The notes below the pieces were generated by a model. The model ran no database searches and was not told where the DNA came from. It saw only the letters and a list, made by a program, of their open reading frames with translations. Made by a program: the position numbers and the translations under genes. Shown piece by piece: positions 10,790-22,591 of a DNA stretch of 64,000 nucleotides (position 1 is the first letter of the stretch; each line of letters opens with the position of its first letter). This DNA comes from Myxocyprinus asiaticus (lineage: Eukaryota; Chordata; Actinopteri; Cypriniformes; Catostomidae). The stretch lies in the NCBI RefSeq assembly GCF_019703515.2, contig NC_059346.1:10387001-10451000 (forward strand). The letters run 5' to 3'.

Positions 10790-11172
10790 ATCAAATCAAA
10801 TCAAATCATGTTTATTTATAGAGCACATTTAAAAACAACCATGGTTGACCAAAGTGCTGTACAGTGGCATCACAGGCAAGAGAGTATAACAGAAATAAAA
10901 CATAGGTAGTAGGGCAGTTTCACAGTTTAACCATGATTTAAGGTAAATTAAAAGCTAATGAAAATAAGAAAGTTTTAAGAAACGATTTAAAAACAGATAG
11001 AGAGGAGGCGGTTCTGAGGTAATCTGGTAAACTGTTCCACAGTTTGGGGCCAGTGATATAAAAAGCACGATCACCTCTATGCTTTATCCTGGATCTAGGA
11101 ACAGACAGAAGTCCACGATCCCCGGATCTGAGTGATCTGGTTGGGTTATGCAGACGAACCAATTCACAGAGA
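10790..11172 (-). mobile_element. 3' fragment of an L2-like LINE
   Basis: On the minus strand the frame 11162-10938 reads the end of a LINE ORF2, with RSLRSGDRGLLSVPR, then GPKLWNSLPDYLR, then FKSFLKTFLFS. The same motifs occur at the end of the L2 at 3300-3445. It is followed by a short 3' UTR with TTTATTTATAGAGCACATTT (plus strand 10810-10829) and ends in tandem TCAAA repeats at 10790-10806, as many L2/CR1 copies do. Only about 380 bases of the 3' end remain. The two copies differ enough to come from different subfamilies. Confidence 0.75.
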
Positions 11173-12033
11173 TAATGGGGTGCCAGATTGTTTAATAAAT
11201 GTACTTCTAAACATCTCTGCAGCGGTGTGGCGGGTGTCTGAATGTTTGCAAACAGTATACTGTTGCTCGGCTGTTTCGAACTTCTTTTTACCCCTAAATG
11301 AAGAACGAAAAAACTATTGGGACCTTAATTGCTCTGTTTGTTTGAGCACCCCAAACATCCCAACATAGCAACACTGGCTCAACCAATGGTGTGAATTTGG
11401 GGTGGGACTATTTGTTTGCGACCAATGGCAGACTGGGATAGTGTTCAGAAAACCTGTGGCCAACAAGAATTTTTTCAATCATCTTTGCAATTTTGTTTGG
11501 TGACGCTAATGGTGCAGAAATTACACACTTTAAGTGAAAGTCTCAATTTGCTTCCCATTACATCTCATTGCTATCTATGAGAAAAAAAATTAGATATTTA
11601 AGAGATCTCAATGGATTTTCCCTTTCCTGTAGCCTCTCAATCTTTTGTTTCTTTCTCTTTTGAAATATTTTCCTCCATTTTTTCTCCACCCCTCTATTCT
11701 CTCTTTCCCTGTCCAGTTTCCTCCATCATGGATATAAAAGAGTGACTGAGCAAAGATTTCTCAAGAGAGAGGACAGAGGAACAATGGGAAAGCACAGCCA
11801 GGAATCCCCTGGTGACTCACAACCTTTTTGAGAGAACAGAGGTATATGACACCACTGCGCATGTGTATATGCATGTTTTTGTGTATGTGTCTGTGTGTGT
11901 GACAGAGTAAAGACAGTGCGGTGAAACTCAAGCCGTCACAGTATCAGACAAGACATCCGGAAGGGTTGGAACCTCGGCATCATTAAACCCCCACTGAATA
12001 AGGATTAGATCTGTATAAACACACAAACACACA
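11173..12033. other. Stretch without recognisable genes
   Basis: A pyrimidine-rich segment lies at 11620-11720 and short TG runs near 11870-11900. No domain or RNA gene is seen. Confidence 0.55.
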
Positions 12034-12039
12034 CACGCA

Positions 12040-12540
12040 CGCACACACACATGTTGGTGCAGCTATCATTATAAGCACTCTCCATAGACATAATGATTTT
12101 TATACTGTATGAACTATAGATTCTACCCCCTAACCCAAACCCTACCCCTAAATGCATTTTTACATTTTCAATAAAACATCGTTTAGTATGTTTTTTAAGC
12201 AATTTGAATTATGGGGACACTAGAAATTTCATTTATAGCATAATACCCTCGTAATCACCAGTTTGTAACCTAAAACAAATCCTTGTAAACCACTTAAACC
12301 TGCCCTGCCCTGTAAACCCCCCCCCCCAACCCCACACGTTTACTACACTTTAAATGAACTAAATCTAAATGAGAACATACCATAGACTTCTACTGATTTT
12401 TCATAAGCTAATTATACATAGCAAAGACCGTCCCTAAAAAACCCTAACCCTACCACTAACATTTTTTTTTTTTTGCATTTTTAGAATTGAAATAAATAAA
12501 TAAATAATGCATATACATAGTTTTTTTTTCCAAATGAGGA
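12040..12540. repeat. Dispersed repeat with CCCTAACC-like motifs
   Basis: It contains TTTTTATACTGTATGAACTA, a CTAACCCAAACCCTACCCCT segment and ATGGGGACACT. A diverged relative lies near 54370-54600 with the same order of motifs. The CCCTAA motifs belong to the repeat and are not a telomeric array. Confidence 0.5.
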
Positions 12541-12733
12541 CGTTCACAGATATCCCAAAGGAATGTTATGTCAGATTAAGCTAATTTCCGGAGAAATTTG
12601 GCACCAAAAATAAATCTAAGTACGTATACACACACATACAGTATACAGACCTTAAAAGATATATTGGTAGGGGACCTCTCACTGATGCAATGGTTTTCAT
12701 ACTAAGATCCTAAAATGTATTATACCTTACCTC

Positions 12734-14126
12734 CAGTGTTGGGTGTAATCCAATTACAAAGTAATTAGTTTTTTTTTTTAAATAGTGTAATGCATTACAT
12801 TTTAAATTCTTGTAATCAGATTACAGTTACTGACTTTCAGTTAATTTAATTATTTTAAGTACATTATAGGGTTATGCTTATTTCGAATATATTATTTATA
12901 GTGCTGTCATTCGATTAATCGCACAATTTTTTTGTAGTTAATCTCGATTAATCTCAGATTTTGAAAGTGCTGAAATTTGACACTAGATATACTTCTTTTC
13001 TTGTCAAAATTGATTTATTTCTATCTTAGGAAGAAAAAAAAAAATATGTAGCAATATAATGCTTTATTAAAATTTTCCAAACAAAGCCTTCCACAATATA
13101 AACATAAAAATGCAATAAAATATCACCAATTCAAGTAACATCAAACGTTTCCTGAAGTCTAAGTGGGAGTTTGAAAAGAACAAGTCTCCCCATATAGGTT
13201 GCATATTCATTGCAATGGGCATGAAATCGCTTAAACTCTCATCATCCACACAATTAATCTGCCGGTAGACTGTGGCTATCCGCTTTTCTACAGCAATTGT
13301 GAAGCTGCATTCATGATTCGCAACAGGGCGGCAAAACCAGCGTCGAGCGCCACTTTGAACCCACCATGCGTCTTACATAGGCTGAAAAATACTTGATTTC
13401 TGTCACAAGTCCCATCTGGGCTTGTTTTGTACATCAAACAGCACAAAGAGCTCCTTTCTCCAGCATTTTATCACTGACAAGGAAGCGCTGTCAGAGATTA
13501 TTTTATTTAATGAGATAACAGCCTCCGCAGCTCTATCATAAGAGAAAGCGTAACAGTCAACTTTAGCATGTTAAAATAGTTCCGCCGATAGAATGTCTAT
13601 GGGACCGCCACATATGCTAAGCTTGTAGGCTCTCCTTGGTAGAAGGGCTCTGGTGCTGTGGCGTGTGCGTCAGTGTAATGACTCCGGACGCACACTTTAC
13701 AAAGTTTCCGCCCTTCACACCAGTGTTTGTGCTGTATAAATGATAAATACGTTAATAGTGATTAAGAAAAAATAATGTGTTAAATGTTTTAAATTAATTG
13801 AACGCGTTAACGCGTTAATTCTGACAGCTCTAATTATTTATGTAGAATACATGAATTATGACCCCATAACGAGTCATTGCGAAGGAGAAATATGAGGTGC
13901 TGAGTGTAAGAATTGTGTGTAACAATCAATGAACAAGAAAGAAATATAAGCATCATTTCAAATTTGTTGAGTGGAAAAGAGTTTTAGAAAGTAACTTAAA
14001 TGTAAAGTAATTAGTAATGTGATTACTTTTCAATGAAGTACTTAGTAAAGTAATCTGATCACAATTTTATATAAATAATTAGTCATTTGTGGTGATTACT
14101 ATTTTTAAGTAACTTACCCAACACTG
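12734..14126. mobile_element. hAT-type MITE interrupted by another hAT-type element
   Basis: The ends are CAGTGTTGGGTGTAATCC on the left and, read inward from the right, CAGTGTTGGGTAAGTTAC. They are flanked by CTTACCTC (12726-12733) and CTTACCCA (14127-14134), an 8-base duplication with six matches. Own sequence is 12734-12890 and 13841-14126, rich in GTAATTA/TAATTAC motifs. The centre is the element at 12899-13832. No transposase is visible. Confidence 0.75.
12899..13832. mobile_element. Inner hAT-type element (934 bases)
   Basis: It starts TAGTGCTGTCATTCGATTAA and ends TTAATTCTGACAGCTCTA, with a perfect 8-base duplication ATTATTTA on both sides (12891-12898 and 13833-13840). Terminal sequence resembles the element at 1968-5623, so both probably belong to one family. 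The interior has no transposase motif; the minus-strand frame 13067-13249 has no recognisable domain. Because it interrupts 12734-14126 it is the younger of the two. Confidence 0.85.
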
Positions 14127-14492
14127 CTTACCCATAAATCTAACCCTCACAGTTTGAAAGTAAATCCATTTAAAACCTGTTTTAAGCCTGTTAAAATGTA
14201 CAGTTAAAGCAAATCATGATTTGGCCTATTTATGAGCCTTTCAAAAAGTGAGGACACTTTGGTTTTCAACATGTTTCACTCTATTTGTGAGAATTTTTTT
14301 TTTTTTTTGGCCCACAAAAGTATAGAAAAACCTGTACACAGAGAGAGCTCAGATAAACTTACAATGTCTTTCTCCTTAGCTATGCCCTTGCTTTCCACAT
14401 ACACAAGCTTGGACAGAACATAGCAGAGTCAGTTAAGGTCACATATGTGTTTATAACTTTTCAGAGTTGTTTATCGTTTCATAACTTTAGAG

Positions 14493-16072
14493 CAGAAGTG
14501 CCCAAACTTTTTCCTATGAATGGCCAAAAATAAAACTTGATTGAGGGCAGTGGGCCAAAAGTAAATGTCGCATATATTAAACTGTATTGTTTTAAAATGA
14601 AATATTAATACTGCAAAACACAAAGAACTCTAAAATTATAATCATTAAGTGTCCTACACTTGCACAATGCACATAATTGATTTCAATATAATTTGTATGT
14701 ATGTTGTGTCTCTTTCTCATTTGTGAGACACTTTGGATAAAATGCCTGCTAAAAATAAACATGGTTACTGTCTCTTTAAGAACAGCGCATTTGTTTTGCG
14801 GCAAAGAAGATATTAAAGATATTTCTTATCATAGACCTAGGCTACAAATTGTCCTGGATTTCACTCAGTATTACCATTTATTGGGACTGCCAAATGTAAT
14901 AGGATTATTGAATTAAACAATGCTGTAAAAAATTTTTTTTGCGTAGTTAATGCATTTACCCTACTTTTATTTATTTGTTTTCATGTTGTGATATCAACAA
15001 CCTGAATTGTACTATTGCATCTTTTCTTAAGAGGTGATTAAGGCTGAGTGCATTACATTATGAAAGGAAATAAATGCTACGAAGCACATTTCTGCGAATT
15101 AAAAAAAATTGAGAGGCCTATTAATTTCATTGACTCCAAAATATGATTATGATTAAGAACCTGCCGAAATATGGCATTGTATCTTATGGTTATTAAAAAC
15201 TTGCAACTATCTGTTTTTAGTCAGATAGTTGCAAGTATACGAGATATCCTCACATTTGACGATCGAATTACAGTATGATGCACACAGATGTTATACACAC
15301 CCCAAAATGGGTTTTAGTCAGAATAAGAAGATGAAATATGAAGAATTAGTTTACTGCATTACCGTTTTTGTCTAGCTGGCAGGGCAGAAAAGGGATTTTT
15401 GAGAGTACTGGTCTGTTCACTTATAGAGCTTGTCGTAATGTTGTGCGGTGTTTGGAGTGAATGGAACCGTTGTTTATATTGATATGCCCCCTCACCTGAT
15501 TTTATCAAGCCCTTTTCACGGTGTGCTTCAGTGGTTGTGTTCACGCGGATATGAAATGCTGCACAACGTATAGTGCGCGTTCAAGCCATATTTCATTTCG
15601 GATGACTGTACGCACTGTTCCACGAGTCCACCTAATTACCTGTCATTTCTTGACACTGCTTCAGTTCCAGCTCCGTTTTAAACCAGCTAGGTTCTGTCTG
15701 GCGGTATTGAATGCACACCTCCGACTTGCGAGCTGTCCAATCATAGTGAAGACTTTGGGGTGGCACCTGGGATGGGCAATGGAACGATCTTTCAGACAGC
15801 ACTTATTTAAAGGTCATTGAAGTAGGCATGTACATTTTTAAAAATTAAATCACATATACTCTCTACTTTTCAAATAAGCTATAGTTTTTTTTGTTAGTTT
15901 TTTTTATGCAAAAATAAAACAGAAAATGTTAAAACAAAAAGATTAATTAAAAACGAAGAGCTGCATCAATGCCATATTTTTTTCCCCCTCTTGTCATCTA
16001 TGGCAAGGCGGGCCAAATCAAAGGTCACCACGGGCCAGCTTTGGCCCGCGGGCCCTAGTTTGGACACCTCTG
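14493..16072. mobile_element. hAT-type element with perfect target duplication
   Basis: The left end reads CAGAAGTGCCCAAACTTTTT; the right end read inward is CAGAGGTGTCCAAACTAGGG. Both are bordered by CTTTAGAG (14485-14492 and 16073-16080). The right end is GC-rich with GGCCCGCGGGCC. At 1580 bases it is too short for a full hAT transposase, and none is recognised; frames at 14592-14804, 14701-14916, 15359-15544 and 15521-15820 have no domain. It is probably a deletion derivative moved by a relative elsewhere. Confidence 0.85.
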
Positions 16073-16080
16073 CTTTAGAG

Positions 16081-18874
16081 TATCAGCCAAATACTATGAA
16101 ATCACAGCAAATAATTGCAAAACTCTACAGTGTTTCCTTTGCTTTATTGTTTTATGTTTGCACCAGCATTATTATAACAAAAACTAAAACTAATATAAAA
16201 AACATTTTCTTTAACTAAAGTAAAAGAAGATACAAATATTAGATAAACAAAGATAAAATTGAATGAAAACGAAAAATCATGCCTTGACAAATCACACAAA
16301 CTATATTTAGTTTTCATATTTTTTGTTTTTGTTTCATTTTTCAGTCCACAATTATGTGAATATCAAGGAGCAATATTAACTCATCTGCAGATTTGAACTC
16401 AGACTACTAATTTAATGTCTTTAATTGCCGTGACATGATGTAATTGTCAAGATCATAAGGCCCAATATAATTATATTTTACACTTATTCCCATATTAAAA
16501 AATATATTGAAATAAATAAACTGATAAACATTGTATATAATCATAAGATGTGGGCCCTGACAAATTTACAGCTTCAGAGTAATTAGAATTACAGCCTTAA
16601 AGCAAATTACAAAGACAAATCAGATTCCCCACAAATGCAAGGATGGAGTGGAGAGAAATAATATCAAGGAGGAAAATAAGGATGGAGTGAAAAGAAATAT
16701 AATAAATGGAGAGATCAAAATTAAGAACCTAAAATTTGACACAGATGGGAACTGCTTAAAGAAGTAATTATATAATATTAAATGATGACGATTCTTTCTG
16801 TTTGACTCTTCTGTTTTCCAGAAATGTAATAAGCAATGATCCTGTCCCACAAAGGCAAAACACAAAATAGAGTTATGAATGAAACAGGTGTCCGGTGACA
16901 GATGAGTTTGTCTTTTTTGCTGAAATTCATAGTAACCATTGTGTGAAAATACAGTAACTACAAACTCCACATCAAAATAACTCAAGCCATTTTTCTCAGT
17001 TTCAGTGTTAGTTAATGAGTATGGCCTTTGTAGGGTAGTAAAGGGTATTGCTATTTTTACCAGTGAAACTATATGTGTAAAGTCATTTAGGGAATACAGG
17101 AATTTGGATGGATGGAAAGTAATGCCATGTAAGCACCAAAGGTTATTTTCATGGCAAACAGTGGCGCCTGTTTAGTTTCACTTTCACATCTGAAAAAAGG
17201 ACTTAAATATTGATCTGTTTCATACCTATACCTATCATTACATGATATGCAAATCTATAATGCTTATTTCGTGGTGTACATACCATCTGTTTGTGTTTGC
17301 ATCAAGTCAGTGTGTTGCATTATGTTATCCTTTATTCATCTCAGAACTTTAATCAATGTAATATTAGTATTATTTTTCTATTTATATATGCAGCCACACA
17401 TGAGCCAAACATCCTTGGTCCTACTGTGTATGTGACACTAGTGCTGCTCTGGTGCATGTCGGTGCAGTCTGAATTAAGAAATAAATATTATGAATCATTC
17501 TAAAAGAATTGAATAATGACCAAATTTTGGATTTCACGATGCATTTTAAAAGTTAGATAACTGAATCAAATCATTGTCAGTGCAAATATTTACACCCCTT
17601 TTGTCTATGCTTTAAAGGAACATCAAGAAAGACAGAGTGAGAGGAACACAGCGAGAGATAACCATTCACATCAGATGTGATATTCCTAACAGATCCTCAG
17701 AGTCTAACAAACAAACAGAAGCCTATTTCCAATCACAAACAGACACAAATGGAACATCAAAAGAACTGCAAGTGTTCAACAAAGTCAACCGAACCAACCG
17801 AACCTCACCATGACATGCCACTCTCAAAAACACATGACCCATTGAGAAAACTGGGCCAATTTTCCTTCACAGTCTGATTTTTGCCAAGTTGGACTTACAG
17901 ACCTAGAGGATGCGATTGTAGCTCGGCTTTTCCCAGCATGTATACACGTTAATCGGATGACAACTGGCCATCGCATTTTTCTCAAGCTCTAAAAGACCAA
18001 GGTACTTGGAAAGACAGAGGAAGACTGTAGCTGAAGACTTTACACAAAAACTCACTGTAGCTCAATTATATTGGCACATGTAAATGTACTGAATGTGACA
18101 TCACTGGATTCCAGTAGGATTCATTAGATTCTGCAAAGATTGCCACTTATTTGACTGCAGTGAGGTCCCTAGATTGATTAAGCTGAACTCTATTGATCCA
18201 TGATTGGGTTTAATCACTGACGCAGTGATTGCCAAGGGAAGATTTTCTGTCGACACTAAAAGCAAAAATGAGGTGCAGCATGACAAAATCTCAACCCACC
18301 CAAAACATGTGATTTTTTAATATACAGTTATGAGGAGCGGGATTTTGGACTAATGAGATTTGCCTTTGGGAGGGCAAAACAATGCGGCCTTCAATTGGAG
18401 TCGGAAATACAGTATCGTAATTACGAGTTCCGAACATAAATGAATGACCAAGCGAAGTCGCATTTACCAGTGGGAAACTCTGAGATCTAAATGATGCCAG
18501 AGTTGCCAAGTTGTGAGGTTGGAAGGGGCGTGTCGACATGAAAGATGATGATGGAAAGTAATGATTTTGCTAAATTAATTCAATTTCAGTGCTTTATTTG
18601 AATAATATTTTATTTATATATGATAGATCTTATAGTCAACTAATGTAAAGCTAATGACTCACCCTTTGCGGTTTCATAAAGTAATGAGTAATTTGCCAGA
18701 TGCATTAATAAAATAATATAAGTGTAAAAGTGATGCAGGTGTATTCACTTGGGTTTATTCACCAATACAACAGAAAATAAGAACTTTTACCATTGTTCAT
18801 TTGAATTTTGTTTTAGTTTTGCTTCTTCCATATTTAGCTTCAGACTTCAATGCATAACATGTCCTAAAAACAAA
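16081..18874. other. Gene-free stretch with a MITE fragment
   Basis: AT-rich DNA without a credible gene. At 17170-17220 the block GTTTAGTTTCACTTTCACAT followed by GGACTTAAATATTGATCTG matches the MITE at 30138-30550. The minus-strand frames 16620-16985 and 18291-18539 have no domain. Confidence 0.5.
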
Positions 18875-18882
18875 TGCCCAAC

Positions 18883-19727
18883 TAGGGTTGGGGGGTAACG
18901 AAATACATGTAACAGGATTACATATTTAAAATACAAAATATAAGTAACTGTATTCCACTACAGTTACAATTTAAATCATTGGTATTTAGAATACAGTTAC
19001 ATTCAAAAAGTATTTTGATTACTGAAGAGATTACTTTGCATTTAATTGTCATTTGTTTCATTTAATATTTAGTCCTTTCAGATGGAAAACATATATACAT
19101 ATAAATGATGTGATCCAAAGTGCATTTGAACAGCGATGAAACAATTTCTTATGATGTGTTACATTCATACGAGCAGACAGAGAAGTACGTTTGAAGTAAG
19201 TTTGGAGAAGAAGAAATAGAAATAAATCTTGTGTAAATTGTCAGCTTTACGCTAAGCTAAAATGCTATTTCTAGCCATTTTACATGCACGTTACCAGGCA
19301 CGATCATATTTTTTATCAAGAAAATTCACGTTGGATCATAATTTCTTTTTACTAGTAAGACCTTTGATATTAGGGCAAAAATCATATTCTTGATAATAAG
19401 TTTTGTATTGTTTTCCTGTAAAAATATCTAAAAATCCTTAAAACAAGATCAATTTGATTTATCTTGTTTTAGAAACAACACTGCATAAGATATTTAGGTT
19501 TTCAGAGAATGTATTTTTAACATGTGTATTTTGTCTTACTGTACTGGCAGAGTTTTTATAGTCAAAACAGATGAAAAAATCTACCAGTGCTGAAGAAGTA
19601 ATCCAAAGTATTTAGAATACGTTACTGACTTGAATAATTTAACGGAATACATTACAAATTACATTTTACAGCATGTATTCTGTAATCTGTAGTGGAATAC
19701 ATTTCAAAAGTAACCCTCCCAACCATG
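18883..19727. mobile_element. hAT-type MITE
   Basis: The left end reads TAGGGTTGGGGGGTAACG and the right end read inward reads CATGGTTGGGAGGGTTACTT. A perfect 8-base duplication TGCCCAAC flanks it (18875-18882 and 19728-19735). Motifs built on GTATTC/GAATAC and ATTACA recur near both ends. No coding sequence is present. Length is 845 bases. Confidence 0.85.
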
Positions 19728-19920
19728 TGCCCAACTTGGATGTATTAATGTCCTAGGTGCACTTCAAGGCAGCACAAGTGACCGACAAAATGTTCTGTTG
19801 TTGTTGCTTGTCACGGTCACAGTCTGTTAGGACAAAAACGTTTGTTTTTTTTTTTGTTTTTTTTTTTTACATTTATCACTTTATTGCGCTGTGCCTAGTT
19901 AGAATTTGGTGCATTTCACG

Positions 19921-20005
19921 TCTGGAGCTGTGACTTAGTGGCATAGCGCCTTGGTGCTTATGTGGGAAATGCAGGTTTGAATCTGCCCTATAACTTCCTG
20001 ACCTC
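19921..20005 (+). ncRNA. tRNA-derived SINE head (pol III promoter boxes)
   Basis: TGACTTAGTGG at 19931-19941 fits an A box and GGTTTGAATC at 19974-19983 a B box, with about 32 bases between them. The intervening sequence does not fold as a functional tRNA by eye, so this is a SINE head rather than a tRNA gene. The end of the SINE is not defined. Confidence 0.5.
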
Positions 20006-20271
20006 TCGCTACTGTTTCTATGAATAAAAAAGTGGCCAATGGCCAAAAATAAAATTAGACTCACAGATGACATTCCTTTTAATAACCCCCTTCCATAACA
20101 GCTTAAAATAGCCTGTGTTTAATATTCATACTGATTAAAAGAGCTATACTGTAATTTACCACAGAAGGGACTTTGGAAAAGAAAGAAAATTTCCATTCAT
20201 GTTATTCTTAGGCCATACTTTAAGAGTTGAACTAAAACAAGGGCTGGCTTCCTCTGGAAGGACCTTACATC

Positions 20272-20272
<1 letters not shown>

Positions 20273-20306
<34 letters not shown>
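20273..20306. repeat. (AC)n microsatellite
   Basis: Seventeen uninterrupted AC dinucleotides. The open frame 20199-20621 is an artefact of reading through this array. Confidence 0.95.
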
Positions 20307-20307
<1 letters not shown>

Positions 20308-20659
20308 ACAACATCCTGATTCAAAGGCTCTGGCTCACTGCTCTTTTCTGCCAAGCATACACTACTGCTATTTGGAAGAGTAAACTCTTGGGGGCACAAG
20401 TCCTCTCTCTCACACACATACACATGATTATCTCGTTCTGCATCACATCATTATCTCTAATGCATACAGTCTGTTCTTTTCAACAGCCCGCACCACCATC
20501 AAAGCCAGAACCTCAGGAGCACCTGCTGACAAATACACACTCACACACAGACACTAGAGTGATGAGAGGGGGGAGGGGTAAAACTCTGGTATACTGGAAG
20601 AAAGGAAGTAAAGGACCCTGAGATTGAGTTATGAGCAACCTGAGAACTGTAGGGGATGT

Positions 20660-20661
<2 letters not shown>

Positions 20662-20718
<57 letters not shown>
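20662..20718. repeat. (AG)n microsatellite
   Basis: About 28 AG dinucleotides without interruption. The minus-strand serine/leucine frames at 20513-20853 are artefacts of it. Confidence 0.95.
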
Positions 20719-20720
<2 letters not shown>

Positions 20721-21050
20721 TTAAAAGAGAGGGAGAGCAAGAACTTGGAAGGAGAGGGAGTGTCTGACAAATGGAGTGAATAAGGGAGGATAGATACGTG
20801 AGTAATAGAGAAGGAAAAGTCACAGGAATTTTAAGTTGTAGGGATAAATGCACTCTTAAAAACTGTTCTTTAGAGGAACTTTATAGTGCCTTTACATCTC
20901 CTTGAGTTGGCAATGTGGATCTTTGGAGTTTATGTTCTTGATGCTATATTACTGGTTCTACTTACAGTATCATCTGCTAAAAGAGGAAATGTGAAACCCC
21001 CCTAGGTTCTTTGAAGAACCAGTGCATAGATAGTTTTCTAAAGGGCCATA

Positions 21051-21265
21051 GAACTTTAAAATGTTCTATTATGGCATCATCACAACTTAAAATGTTATCC
21101 TAAAGCATCACAGAAGCTTAAGAAAGTTGCCCTATGTCATCACTGGAACTTCAGAGGGTTTCCCTATGGCATCAAAAGCAGTTAAAAGACTCTCTTAAGA
21201 CATCATTTGAACTTCAAGAAGGTTCTATTATGACATCATATGAACTTTAAAAGATTATTAAGATG
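21051..21265. repeat. Decayed minisatellite of about 32-base units
   Basis: Seven units can be aligned on a core like AACTTTAAAA, then TTCTATTATGGCATCAT. Successive cores start near 21052, 21084, 21114, 21147, 21178, 21210 and 21243, which gives a period of 30-33 bases. The upstream GGTTCTTTGAAGAACC (21005-21020) is itself palindromic and may belong to the same repeat. Confidence 0.75.
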
Positions 21266-22012
21266 TTCTCTCTCAGTTTCAGTTTGTTTTCTGTGTGTGG
21301 CTCAGATCCAGTGATGTAATTGTTTTTTGCTATACTGTCACCAGGGACAGTAGAGGGAATAAGACGTTACAAGTATAACACTGCCCAGCATAATGCAGAA
21401 TATTCACAACAGGCTCAGTGCATTTCATCAGAGTTGACCTTAGGAAAATTGAATAATTTAGGTTTTGAGAGCTATTTTGTTTGCTGAATTGTGTGTTGTG
21501 CCGTGAGCCTTTCTATGTTTGTGAAAATGAAACAAACCTCCATTAGCTGTACCCTCGGGGTATATTGGACTATTTGCTGCCCTGATGGCTTCTGCACATG
21601 CTTACTTGCTGAGCTAATCTACCCGGGAGGATCTTTGTAAAGGAAAATTTGAGTCATCTAATTCCAAATCCTCACTGGTGGGAAAAAGGAGAAGATAACT
21701 TTAGGCAGAAGCTTAAGGCAATTTCTTTTTTTCTTTTTTTTTTGCAAGTCTCTATTTCAGCTTTCTAAAAACACACATAGACGTCTTGGTGATGGCCAAC
21801 TTGTTCAGTGGTATATTCAAGGACTTGGGTAAGACTGGTAGGACTCTGACCGCAGTAACCAAGCCAATGCTGGCACACTTCCTTTAACATCAATCCCAGG
21901 ATTCAAACTAACAAATCTCCAGATGTTTTTTTTTTGTTTGTTTTTTTAAAATTATTATTATTTTATTTTTTATTGCAGCGGTTTGGGTGTTTGAATAAAT
22001 GTTGGGGGTGAA
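21266..22012. other. Gene-free stretch, mostly unique sequence
   Basis: The part 21480-21700 has balanced composition and no repeat hallmark. T-rich runs lie at 21721-21745 and 21926-21976. No gene is seen. Confidence 0.45.
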
Positions 22013-22515
22013 TCGACAGTTAACAGCACTAGTTAACATGAACTGACAATGAACAATACTTTTACAGCATTTTTTAATCTTGATTCATTTTAATTTTAAC
22101 ATGTAGTAATACATTGGTTACACTTTTTTAGTGTCCTAGTTACAGTGTAATTACACAAGTAATTACTGATTATTACTAATTAACAATATGTACATACTAT
22201 AGGTTTAGTGTTAGGGTATGAGTTTGCCTTAGGGTTAGTTGTTTGTAATTATACATAATTAATTGTTATTACTATTGTCGATACATGTAATATGTGTAAC
22301 AAGGACACTGTAAAATAAAGTGTTACCAATACATTTTTAAAATAAAAAGCTGTATATGTTAACATTAGTTAATGCACTATGAACGAACATGAACTAACAA
22401 CGAAGAACTGTAACTAACATTAACAAAGATTAATAAATGTTGTAAAAAAATATTGCTCATTGTTAGTTCATGATAACTAATGCATTAACTAATGTTAATG
22501 ATTGGAACCTTACTG
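22013..22515. mobile_element. Palindromic MITE split by a second MITE
   Basis: GTTAACATGAACTGACAATG near 22033 and the later block with AACATTAGTTAATGCACTA (near 22360), GAACATGAACTAAC and CATTAACTAATGTTAATG (near 22480) belong to a common cyprinid MITE rich in TTAACAT/ATGTTAA motifs. The left terminus is degraded, while the right one fades near GGAACCTTACTG (22505-22516). The insertion at 22116-22327 divides it. Confidence 0.65.
22116..22327. mobile_element. 212-base MITE with 8-base target duplication
   Basis: The left end GGTTACACTTTTTTAGTGTC and the right end read inward GGTAACACTTTATTTTACAG form the inverted repeat. AATACATT is duplicated perfectly at 22108-22115 and 22328-22335. This fits a hAT-type MITE. 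Confidence 0.85.
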
Positions 22516-22555
22516 AAAATTGTTTCCGATAGAGAAAAAAAAAAAGAAACTAATA

Positions 22556-22590
<35 letters not shown>

Positions 22591-22591
22591 C
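22556..22591. repeat. (AAAG)n microsatellite
   Basis: About nine AAAG units. The overlapping lysine-rich frames at 22492-22795 are artefacts. Confidence 0.95.

Noticed and set aside
12121..12160. Interstitial telomere repeat (CCCTAA words)
   Set aside because: Only degenerate single motifs that recur in a dispersed repeat at 54430; no tandem TTAGGG array.
19921..20005. Possible tRNA gene
   Set aside because: A and B boxes fit, but no cloverleaf can be formed by eye; SINE head is preferred.
20199..20853. Histidine/threonine-rich and serine/leucine-rich ORFs
   Set aside because: They are created by reading through AC and AG microsatellites.
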